Shown piece by piece: positions 43,432 to 51,258 of a stretch of 64,000 bases of DNA. This DNA comes from an uncultured Lachnospiraceae bacterium (lineage in GTDB: Bacteria > Bacillota > Clostridia > Lachnospirales > Lachnospiraceae): contig CANRWO010000003.1 of NCBI GenBank assembly GCA_947643615.1, forward strand, positions 1-64,000. Direction: 5' to 3'. Every line of letters starts with the position of its first letter. The stretch's first letter is position 1. A program made the position numbers and the translations under genes. The notes below the pieces were generated by a model. The model did not search any database, was not told the DNA's origin, and saw only the letters and a list, made by a program, of their open reading frames with translations.

Positions 43432-46400
43432 TCATGCCGCCTTTTTCCGCCGCTTTCCGGCGGCCTTACCCAGGAGCACTGCTGCCAACGCCAGGGCCGC
43501 CGCCCCGGCAGCGGCAAACAGAACCCCATAATTATGGTTCTCCGCCTCTGCCAGCCGGAAGATACCGTGGTTTTTCATGGTAAATTCCACATAGCTCCCC
43601 ATCACTTCGGTGGGTACCCGGCGGTAGCTGCCGTCCTCGTACAGCTCCACAATTGTATTTTCCGGGTCGCCGCAGACTGCCCTCACCACCATAGGGCCGG
43701 TGAAGGCCTCAGGGTTCCGACTGCCTTCCACAGCGTTCTCCGCGCTCCCTTCCGTCTCTTTGATGCTTTCAACGGAAACTCCGGTTCCCTCTGCCATATC
43801 CTTCAGTACGAGACGCATTTCCGGCAGGAACTCCCCCTGTGCAAGGACCAGCGCTCTGCCCTCCTCATCCCGCTCCTCACTGGCCAGGGTGGATACCCAG
43901 TCCTCATACTGTGCCTCCAGCACACGGTTTCCGGTGACGCAGGAATAGTCAAACTCCGGCCAGAACCCGTAACATCCCTCTCTCTCCGGCACTTGGGGAA
44001 CCGCCGCCATATCCACGGCTTCCCCGTAACGGCATCGGAAGGAAGCCAGTTCCCTCCCGTCCGCCTGGAAGCTGACCGTAAATTCCGAGAACTCCTCCGG
44101 CACTCCCTCTCTGCCGCAAAATTCTTCATAGGTAAGGGGCGTGGCGCCTCCTTCGTAACCGACGGCGTCGATCCCCGCCACATTCCCACGGACATAATAA
44201 TTTCCCGAGAGGATCCCTTCTTCCTGCAGCTGCCCCGCGATAGAACCGCTGCATTCCCCTGTGGCCTCCAGGAACGGATATGCGCTGCTGTAGAAAATAT
44301 CACAGCCTTTTCCCGCAATGCCCCCCACATAATTTTTACCTGACAGCTGCCCCATGGCATAACAGCTCCTGACACAATAGCTGGAGGACCCGGCGATGCC
44401 TCCCACATAGCTTCCCCCTGTGCTGCTGACCGCGCCATAGGATTCGCAGGAGATCACTGCGCCAAAATCTGCCCTGCCTACCACGCCGCCCACATAGTCC
44501 TTCTTGCATACCACATCCCCGAAATTGCTGCTCTCCCGGATCACCGCTTTCACTGTCTGCTCGATATGGAAGCTTTCCACCCCACTGACCGTGAGATCCT
44601 CCTCCGGGTCAAAGTCATACTCCGTAGCCACCTGCCCTACAATGCCCCCCACACTGTTGTCCGCCTCCACAAGTCCCCTGTTTGTGCAAAGCGTTACCTT
44701 CCCCTGCTGGAAAGTGGTAGTGTCATAATAGGCAGCCTGGGTATCCCCGGGTTCCTCCCCGGGCGCTTCGTCGGAATCATCCGAAACCGTAATGCCCTCA
44801 TAGCGGAACAGGTCATCCCTCAATTCCCGTATGGACCGGCGGAGGATCCTGCACTGTCCCATCACCGCATCCACATCGGCGCTGGCCTGGCCCGCCCCCT
44901 GCCCCAATAGATCCGTAAGCTGTTGCAGTTGATTCCCGGCCGCCTCCAGTTCTGCATGGAAGATATTGAGTTGGCCGGTGATGGTTCCGCTGCTGTCGCT
45001 GGTAGCGGTAGTCATATTATTGATATGAGCCCCTGCGCTGTCCCCAAATCTCCTCAATGCCGCCCGGTAGCTTTCCGTGCTGTCGGGGAGCTGTATGCCC
45101 CAGCTGCCGTCGGGCAGGGTCCCACCCGAAATGCCTCCCATCGGATCCCCGGAACTGACCGTCAGATCGGGAAGCTTATCGACAATATTGTCCTTATCTG
45201 CCTGATCCGCCAAATCTGCATTCAGGCGCTGCAGATCATTGCCCAACCCTGCCAGCTCCTGGTTATAGAGATACCAGAGCTCGTTTGCAGTGGAGGTCAG
45301 CACGCCTGCGGCAGAGTTTACATTTATTAGATGCTCTGTGACGCTTTCAGCCGTGTCCGATGCCTGGCTGCCGTAGCTTCTGATGTCTTCATGGGCCACG
45401 TCCATCAAATCAAAGAGCCGGTCCGTCTCCCTGTCTATTTCGCCCAGTTTGTCATTGAGGTACTGGATCTCCAGAAAAGGCTCCATCTGCCCTACAATGC
45501 CTCCCACATCCTTCCGTCCCATGACATGGCCGGTGTTGGTGCAGCTTTGGATATATCCCTGGTGCAGGCGTCCCACAATGCCTCCGGTATTATAGCCGAT
45601 ATGGGAATACCCCACAATGCCGGAATTACTGCAATAATAGATTTTTCCCTGTGAATATCCCGCAATGCCGCCGGTATCCGTGTGCGCTTCCATATTGGCC
45701 GTGCTGTTCAGGTCGCTGAGGTTTTCCACAGACAGGTCTTCCAGGCCGTATTCCACATCCCTGCTGTAAATGTTGATGCCGCCGGAATTCTTGCAATTGT
45801 TCAGAGTCCCCCTGTTGGTGCCGCAGATACCTCCCGCAGAATGATCCCCCACCACCATGACGGCAGACTGGCAGGCCCTGATTTCCCCTGTGGCCTCATT
45901 TACCCCTGCGATTCCGCCCACATCCTGGCTCCCAACCACACTGCCATAGGCGGTGCAATTCATGATCTGCCCGTAGTTGACTCCCGCAAGGACACCCACC
46001 TGGCTGCGGGAACCCTCCGGCAGCACCCTTCCAGAAACTTCAAGGCCGCGGACTTTTCCCGTCTCCTGGATATACCGGAACAGTCCCTGGGCGGAACCTG
46101 CCCGGGTGATCTCCAGATTGGATATCCTGTGGCCGCCTCCGTCGAAGATACCCCCAAAGCTGGGAATCATCAGGCCGGTATGCTCCTTCAGGCTGATATC
46201 GTTCTCCAGCTGGATGTATTTATCCCTGGACCACGTATCCAGCCGGCAGTTCTCCGCAATCTCTGCCAGCTCTTCCTCCGTGGACACCGAAATTACCGTA
46301 TAAGCGCTTTCAGCGGCGGGTTGGCCCGCCGATTCCCCGGAAAGATACTGGCCAAAGGCCAGGCCGCTTTCCGCCATTGCCTGTATGGGGGAGGACAGCA

Positions 46401-46461
46401 GCAATGCGCCAGCCATGGCAATTGACATATATCTGTTTATTGATTTGGTCATGTGTCTCAT
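43432..46461 (-). CDS. secreted GLUG-repeat surface protein with coiled-coil insert
   Basis: 1009 aa. Signal peptide ~1-32 (MSIAMAGALLLSSPIQAMAE). GLUG-type beta-helix repeats fill ~95-330 and ~590-760 (many copies of V-G-G-I-A/V-G with CxN strands). A helical block ~335-565 (NVNSAAGVLTSTANELWYL, AGLGNDLQRLNADLA) interrupts them. A single C-terminal helix (~975-998) and KAAGKRRKKAA anchor it. The start at 46461 overlaps the MMPL stop (ATGA) and lies 8 nt after AGGAGGT. The layout suggests a cell-surface partner of the exporter. Confidence 0.85.
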   Translation of the reverse strand: MRHMTKSINRYMSIAMAGALLLSSPIQAMAESGLAFGQYLSGESAGQPAAESAYTVISVSTEEELAEIAENCRLDTWSRDKYIQLENDISLKEHTGLMIPSFGGIFDGGGHRISNLEITRAGSAQGLFRYIQETGKVRGLEVSGRVLPEGSRSQVGVLAGVNYGQIMNCTAYGSVVGSQDVGGIAGVNEATGEIRACQSAVMVVGDHSAGGICGTNRGTLNNCKNSGGINIYSRDVEYGLEDLSVENLSDLNSTANMEAHTDTGGIAGYSQGKIYYCSNSGIVGYSHIGYNTGGIVGRLHQGYIQSCTNTGHVMGRKDVGGIVGQMEPFLEIQYLNDKLGEIDRETDRLFDLMDVAHEDIRSYGSQASDTAESVTEHLINVNSAAGVLTSTANELWYLYNQELAGLGNDLQRLNADLADQADKDNIVDKLPDLTVSSGDPMGGISGGTLPDGSWGIQLPDSTESYRAALRRFGDSAGAHINNMTTATSDSSGTITGQLNIFHAELEAAGNQLQQLTDLLGQGAGQASADVDAVMGQCRILRRSIRELRDDLFRYEGITVSDDSDEAPGEEPGDTQAAYYDTTTFQQGKVTLCTNRGLVEADNSVGGIVGQVATEYDFDPEEDLTVSGVESFHIEQTVKAVIRESSNFGDVVCKKDYVGGVVGRADFGAVISCESYGAVSSTGGSYVGGIAGSSSYCVRSCYAMGQLSGKNYVGGIAGKGCDIFYSSAYPFLEATGECSGSIAGQLQEEGILSGNYYVRGNVAGIDAVGYEGGATPLTYEEFCGREGVPEEFSEFTVSFQADGRELASFRCRYGEAVDMAAVPQVPEREGCYGFWPEFDYSCVTGNRVLEAQYEDWVSTLASEERDEEGRALVLAQGEFLPEMRLVLKDMAEGTGVSVESIKETEGSAENAVEGSRNPEAFTGPMVVRAVCGDPENTIVELYEDGSYRRVPTEVMGSYVEFTMKNHGIFRLAEAENHNYGVLFAAAGAAALALAAVLLGKAAGKRRKKAA

Positions 46462-49082
46462 TCTCCGGCACCTCCTGCTTCTCCGTTATGGTTTTCCCCG
46501 CCTCTCCCGGCGTTTCCTCTCTCTCCCATATCTTCCGGCATATTTTCCCCTGGTTCCAAGGCTTCCGGCAGGACGCCGGCTGTCTCCGCTGCCGACGGGG
46601 CGCCGGTTTCTTCCAGCGCTTCCAGTTGCGGCACTTCCGCCTCCCGAGTATCCGTTCCCAGGTTCTCCACGACATCCTTTGCGCGGATCACCGCACCCAT
46701 CTCGCCGTCGATTACCCCGGAAAATTCCCCGTCCAACACACCGTTCACATACCCCTTAATATGGCCGTTCATGCGGATCCTTCCTCCGGACGGCAATGGC
46801 TTCACCAGATCACGTTTTAGAGTAAACGCCGTTTTCTCTATAATGATATCACCGATCAGCAGAGTCTGCGGCAAAGCCAGCAGCACCAACGCAATAGAAG
46901 TCAGGGTTCCTCTTCCCAGCGCCAAACCGATGGCCGCCACCACCGCATTGGAGGACACATTGCTGATGATGAAGCCTGCCGCCACCAGCATGGAGCCACT
47001 GGTGACAATGGTTGGAAATGCCTGGTTCAGCGTCTCCACAATAGCTTCTTTGATAGGCATATATGTCTTTAATTCCATATAACGGCTGGTGATCACAATG
47101 GCGTAGTCGATGGTTGCGCCCATCTGGATGGCGGATACCACCAGATACCCCAGGAAATACACAGGCTCGCTCTGCAGGTAGGGCATGGAGAAATTCATCC
47201 AGATGCTTCCCTGGATCGTCAATACCAGAAGAACGGGAAGTCCTGCGGACTGGAAGGTAAACAGCAATATGACCATGACAAACAGCGCCGTCAGCACCGT
47301 AATAATTGTATTATCCATCCCAAAGGAGGTACTCAGATCCTTATCACTGGTGGAATTTCCCACCAGATAGATATCGTCATAGTCATAGTACTGAGCCACC
47401 GTATTCCGGATCCTCTCCAGCGCCTGGTAAGTTTCCGCACCTTCCACAGGCACCGACAATTCCAACACAAAACGGCTGCAGTCCTCCCCCAGAAGCTGGT
47501 CTTTTGCAATGCTGATCTGGGAATAGGCATCCGTCAGCGTCTCCTCCATATCCTCCTCCAGGGTAATGTTCCCGCTCTCTTTCTGGTCGTAGATAAAGAG
47601 AAATATGTCAATCAGAGGGACCCTGTAATCGCTGATCCCGCTTAACAGCGCGCCGTAGTTGTTTCCGTTCACGGCATAGGCCGAATACAGAAGGTTTGCA
47701 ATCTCAATATCCATGTCGATAAGCTCGGCAAACTCCCTTGGGGAAAGCTGCTGGGTCAGGATATAGCCGTCCATGGCCTCAATATTTGCCAATCCCATAC
47801 AGGAGTCCACCTCCTCCATGGCCTCCAGCGCTTTCAGCGCCTGGGCCTCCTTTTCGTAATCCCCGTTAGGGACGATCACCGCCAGCTGGTTGATGGTCCC
47901 GAATTCCCGATTCACCATACTGACGGAGAAGCGGTTTGGACTCATTTTATTTGCTTCCAGTGTGTTCACATCATAAACGTATTCCGCCCTGCCGGACAAT
48001 ACAGCCGCAACGGCCACTATCACAATTAGCACAGGGGGCACGATATAGCGGGTATGTACACAGAATTTTCCCACCATGGTTATCTTAGGCACAAAGCTTT
48101 TGTGATGGGAATGGTCGATGGCCCTGGCAAAAGTCAGAAGCAACCCGGGCATCAGGAAGAATACGGACACAAGGCTCAGGACAATGGCCTTGGCCAGCAC
48201 AATTCCCATATCATAGCCGATCCGAAACTGCATGAACATCATTGCCACCATGCCGGATACCGTGGTCAGGGAGCTGGATGAGATCTCCGGGATCGCCTTA
48301 CTCAGGGCCACAATCACCGCCTCTCTGGCATCCTTGTCCTCATGCTCTTCCATGAAGCGATGGCAGAGAATAATGGCATAGTCCACCGCCAGCGCCAGCT
48401 GCAATACCACTGCAATGGAATTGGTGACAAAACTGATGGTGCCGAACCAGTAATTGGTTCCCTTGTTCAGGATGGCGGCGGTGATAAAGGTCATGAGAAA
48501 TACCGGTATTTCCGCATAGGTGGTGGAAGTAAAGAGCAACACCGCCACGATCACAACGCCTGCCAGCATCAGGATCACAATCATGTCATTGTCCAGGTCG
48601 GAGGCATCCCTCTCCTCCTGCCCGATGTCGGAGGTGTAGTATACATCGTAGCCGGACAACTCCCCCAGCACCCCTTCCAGATACCCTAACGTGTCTTCCT
48701 CATCCGCCTCCCCCCCAAAGGTGACTTCAAACAGCGCCTCCATATCATGATACTGACCCGCGTCAAAGTCCAGCATGCTGACCCCTTCCATCCCTTCTAT
48801 AATCGGCGCCAGCCGCTCCGCTTCCTCCAACGTCACATTGCACACCATGATACGTGCCGTCCCATAGGTAACAAACTGTTCGTCCATGAGGTCCAAACCC
48901 TGCCGTGTCTCGGTGGTATCAGGCAGATAAGTGGTCAGGTCATTGTTGACCTTTACTTTGTCCATGGAAAATACACTGAACAGAATCAGCATAATAAAAA
49001 CCAGATAAAATCCTTTTCGCTTATCCACGATCAATGTTGAAAGCTTCATCATAAATGAGTTACCCTGCTTTTCTTTTTCCAT
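46458..49082 (-). CDS. MMPL/RND-type exporter with glycine-rich cytoplasmic tail
   Basis: 874 aa from MEKEKQGNSFMMKLS after GGGAGG. It has two halves, each with one helix, a large extracytoplasmic domain and five helices (12 TM), and the RND signature pattern VDYAIILCHRFMEEHEDKD in the first half and IDYAIVITSRYMELK in the second. The last ~130 residues are cytoplasmic: a repeat block (GHIKGYVNGVLDGEFSGVID) reminiscent of bactofilin-type Gly-x-V turns, then an acidic/Gly-rich end. Gram-positive MMPL proteins export lipids, siderophores or drugs. It is divergent from a TetR gene. Confidence 0.92.
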   Translation of the reverse strand: MEKEKQGNSFMMKLSTLIVDKRKGFYLVFIMLILFSVFSMDKVKVNNDLTTYLPDTTETRQGLDLMDEQFVTYGTARIMVCNVTLEEAERLAPIIEGMEGVSMLDFDAGQYHDMEALFEVTFGGEADEEDTLGYLEGVLGELSGYDVYYTSDIGQEERDASDLDNDMIVILMLAGVVIVAVLLFTSTTYAEIPVFLMTFITAAILNKGTNYWFGTISFVTNSIAVVLQLALAVDYAIILCHRFMEEHEDKDAREAVIVALSKAIPEISSSSLTTVSGMVAMMFMQFRIGYDMGIVLAKAIVLSLVSVFFLMPGLLLTFARAIDHSHHKSFVPKITMVGKFCVHTRYIVPPVLIVIVAVAAVLSGRAEYVYDVNTLEANKMSPNRFSVSMVNREFGTINQLAVIVPNGDYEKEAQALKALEAMEEVDSCMGLANIEAMDGYILTQQLSPREFAELIDMDIEIANLLYSAYAVNGNNYGALLSGISDYRVPLIDIFLFIYDQKESGNITLEEDMEETLTDAYSQISIAKDQLLGEDCSRFVLELSVPVEGAETYQALERIRNTVAQYYDYDDIYLVGNSTSDKDLSTSFGMDNTIITVLTALFVMVILLFTFQSAGLPVLLVLTIQGSIWMNFSMPYLQSEPVYFLGYLVVSAIQMGATIDYAIVITSRYMELKTYMPIKEAIVETLNQAFPTIVTSGSMLVAAGFIISNVSSNAVVAAIGLALGRGTLTSIALVLLALPQTLLIGDIIIEKTAFTLKRDLVKPLPSGGRIRMNGHIKGYVNGVLDGEFSGVIDGEMGAVIRAKDVVENLGTDTREAEVPQLEALEETGAPSAAETAGVLPEALEPGENMPEDMGERGNAGRGGENHNGEAGGAGE

Positions 49083-49153
49083 TGTAATCCTCCCTGCCGC
49101 ACCTGGGCGGCTCAAAGTATTTTTAATTTGTAGCTCAGGCACAAATTTGCGTG

Positions 49154-49318
49154 GTTACAGTTCACACGTCAGCCGTACCCAGATAAATTTATGCTTGCAT
49201 AAGAAGTTATCTGGGTACGAACGGACGGAGGGAGCGCCTTTTTATGAGCAAAAACAGCTGCGCAGCAGCGGCGGGCACTGAAAGTGCGGTTTTGCGAATG
49301 GCGCGTGTGAACTGTAAC
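49154..49318 (+). repeat. 165-bp structured element, copy C, with tiny ORF
   Basis: 15-bp perfect inverted ends GTTACAGTTCACACG / CGTGTGAACTGTAAC. The left hairpin is CGTACCCAGATAA (49174-49186) with 49207-49219, capped by TTATGC-TT-GCATAA. The branched right arm is GCGCC/GGCGC enclosing GCAAAA/TTTTGC, CTGC/GCAG and GCACT/AGTGC. AGGGAG precedes ATG 49244 of a 27-aa ORF beginning MSKNSCAAAAGTESAVLRMA and ending at 49327. It lies in the 400-bp region between the MMPL and TetR genes, which holds no other clear feature. Confidence 0.75.
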
Positions 49319-49482
49319 TTTGCGTAGGGAAAATAAGCTGTCCCTGTGATACAAATATTGATTTTATTTTCCAGAATCATTATAATGAAACTCAACAAAA
49401 AGACAATACACACTTTTTCCGCAAATGTATGTTTTTAGACACTTTCATGTATGGTGTCAATAATTAATGAAATTTTTAGAAA

Positions 49483-50172
49483 ATGGACAGGAGAGACCAA
49501 ATTGCTGAAAGGCGGTATGCCGGAAAAGCATACGCCGGAAGCAGAAGACACATGGCAGACATGAACGAAGATAACGCAAAAAACCTTGCCCCTAATACCA
49601 TACAAACCCCCCAGGGCAAAAAGACGGACCGACGGGTACGCCGGACGCGGACACTGCTGCAGCAAAGCCTGATCCGGCTGATGTCCGAAAAAGAAATCCA
49701 GAATATTACCATCAAAGAGCTCACAGACCTGGCCGACATCACCAGGGGAACCTTTTACCTGCATTACAGCGATATATATGATATTCTGAGAAGCATGGAA
49801 TATGAAATGTTTGTGGAATTTAACGAGATTCTCAACCGCTCCCACAGGGATCGGGAAAAACCCTCACCCGAAGCGACGCTGACAGACATTTTCGCCTTTC
49901 TGGAACGCCACCGGGATATGGTGAAAGTGATGATGGGCCCCCACGGGGATCTGGCCTTCGTCAACCGATTAAAAGATTTGGTAAAAGAACGGATCTATCA
50001 GGCCTTGGCACAAAAGCAGGCCGGATGCGAGTACGACTATGCAGAAGCTTTCGCCGTGTCCGGCTGTATAGGGGTCGTGGAGACGTGGCTGTGCCACCCC
50101 TCCCCCCTCCCTCCCGACAAGATTGCAAAGATATGCTGTACTATGCTTGTGCAGGGACTTGACCTGACATAA
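49483..50172 (+). CDS. TetR/AcrR-family regulator
   Basis: 229 aa if started at ATG 49483. That start has no visible RBS; ATG 49552 (MADMNEDN) is an alternative. HTH region ~50-95: RRVRRTRTLLQQSLIRLMSE then ITIKELTDLADITRGTFYLH. The C-terminal ligand domain is helical and resembles the TetR_C family seen with MMPL exporters (VIETWL-type helix, here VVETWLCHPSP). It diverges from the MMPL-GLUG operon, which it probably represses. Confidence 0.88.
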   Translation: MDRRDQIAERRYAGKAYAGSRRHMADMNEDNAKNLAPNTIQTPQGKKTDRRVRRTRTLLQQSLIRLMSEKEIQNITIKELTDLADITRGTFYLHYSDIYDILRSMEYEMFVEFNEILNRSHRDREKPSPEATLTDIFAFLERHRDMVKVMMGPHGDLAFVNRLKDLVKERIYQALAQKQAGCEYDYAEAFAVSGCIGVVETWLCHPSPLPPDKIAKICCTMLVQGLDLT

Positions 50173-50243
50173 GCCTGGCAGGAAACGCTTTCTTCGGAAA
50201 ATTGCTTTCCGGCAGATGGCGGGAATGCGTTTTCAAACAGGCT

Positions 50244-51227
50244 CTAAGAAGCGGCTCCCGGATCCACAATGTGGCACCCAAGCTTCACTTCCTTCATGGC
50301 ACTCTCGCCACGCCCCAACTGCTCCATGAGCATTTGAACCGCTATCTCGCCGCTTTTCTCGTAAGAGTAATGGACGGTGATAAGCGGGGGAATGGTCATC
50401 CGGGCAATTTCGGAGTCCCCATGGCCCGCTACCAGTATCTGCTCCGGGACTTTAATGCCATGTCCCCTCAGGTATCTGACGGCCCCCAGGGCCATGGAAT
50501 CCGTTGCGCAGATCAACCCGTCCAGGTTGTCATACTTTTTCATAAGCTCGCCCGCCTTCTCATACCCTGAGGCAACCGTGAATTCCGCTATGGTGTAATG
50601 ATCTGCAAGCTCGCCATGGCCCGCTTCCTGCACCGCATCGCAAAACCCCCTGTAACGGTCTTCCCCTGCCGCCTGGTCCTGCCGTATGGCGCCGATAAAC
50701 CCCAGCCTCTGCCTGCCTTTTTCCAAGAACAGTTTCGTGAGCTCATATGTGGCATGATAGTCGTCATGGTACACAGCGCATTGGCCCGCAAGGTACTGTC
50801 CTACCACCACCACGGGGACGGCGGAGTTTTTCAGCATGCGCTTATGCTCCGGTGTAAAAACGGTAGCCGCCAATATGACGCCGTCCACCTGTTTCCCGTG
50901 GAAGGCAGACAAGTACTCCAGCTCTTTCCGGGGATCGTTCTGGGTTACGGCCAGGAGCATCTGGTAGCCGCTCTCATTCAGCACAGACAGGATTCCCTCC
51001 ACGATCCTCCCAATGGATGCCGACGCTACCTTGGGCACGATGACTCCGATCATTCTCGTTTTCTTTGTCCGCAGCATCTGTGCCTGGATGGAAGGGCGGT
51101 ATCCCGTTTCTTCCACCACTTTGCGGATCGCTTCCCGCTTTTCCTCGGAAATGTAACCGTTGTTGAAATAGCGGGACACTGCCGCCCTGGATACGCCGGC
51201 CATCTCCGCAATCTCTGCTATATTCAT
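50244..51227 (-). CDS. LacI-family sucrose-type regulator
   Basis: 327 aa from MNIAEIAEMAGVSRAAVSRY, 8 nt after GGGGG. The two-Met extension upstream is too close to the RBS. Hinge RPSIQAQMLRTKKTRMIGV. The sensor domain includes NSAVPVVVVGQYLAG and LICATDSMALGAVRYL. The family resembles trehalose/sucrose repressors (TreR/ScrR-like). It is last in the run PTS-GH13-lacI, 31 bp after the GH13 gene. Confidence 0.9.
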   Translation of the reverse strand: MNIAEIAEMAGVSRAAVSRYFNNGYISEEKREAIRKVVEETGYRPSIQAQMLRTKKTRMIGVIVPKVASASIGRIVEGILSVLNESGYQMLLAVTQNDPRKELEYLSAFHGKQVDGVILAATVFTPEHKRMLKNSAVPVVVVGQYLAGQCAVYHDDYHATYELTKLFLEKGRQRLGFIGAIRQDQAAGEDRYRGFCDAVQEAGHGELADHYTIAEFTVASGYEKAGELMKKYDNLDGLICATDSMALGAVRYLRGHGIKVPEQILVAGHGDSEIARMTIPPLITVHYSYEKSGEIAVQMLMEQLGRGESAMKEVKLGCHIVDPGAAS

Positions 51228-51258
51228 CTGCATCACCCCCTATACTGGAATTTCCCGT

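Noticed and set aside
43426..44343. 305-aa plus-strand frame opposite the GLUG protein gene
   Set aside because: Shadow frame. The minus-strand protein has a signal peptide, repeats and anchor.
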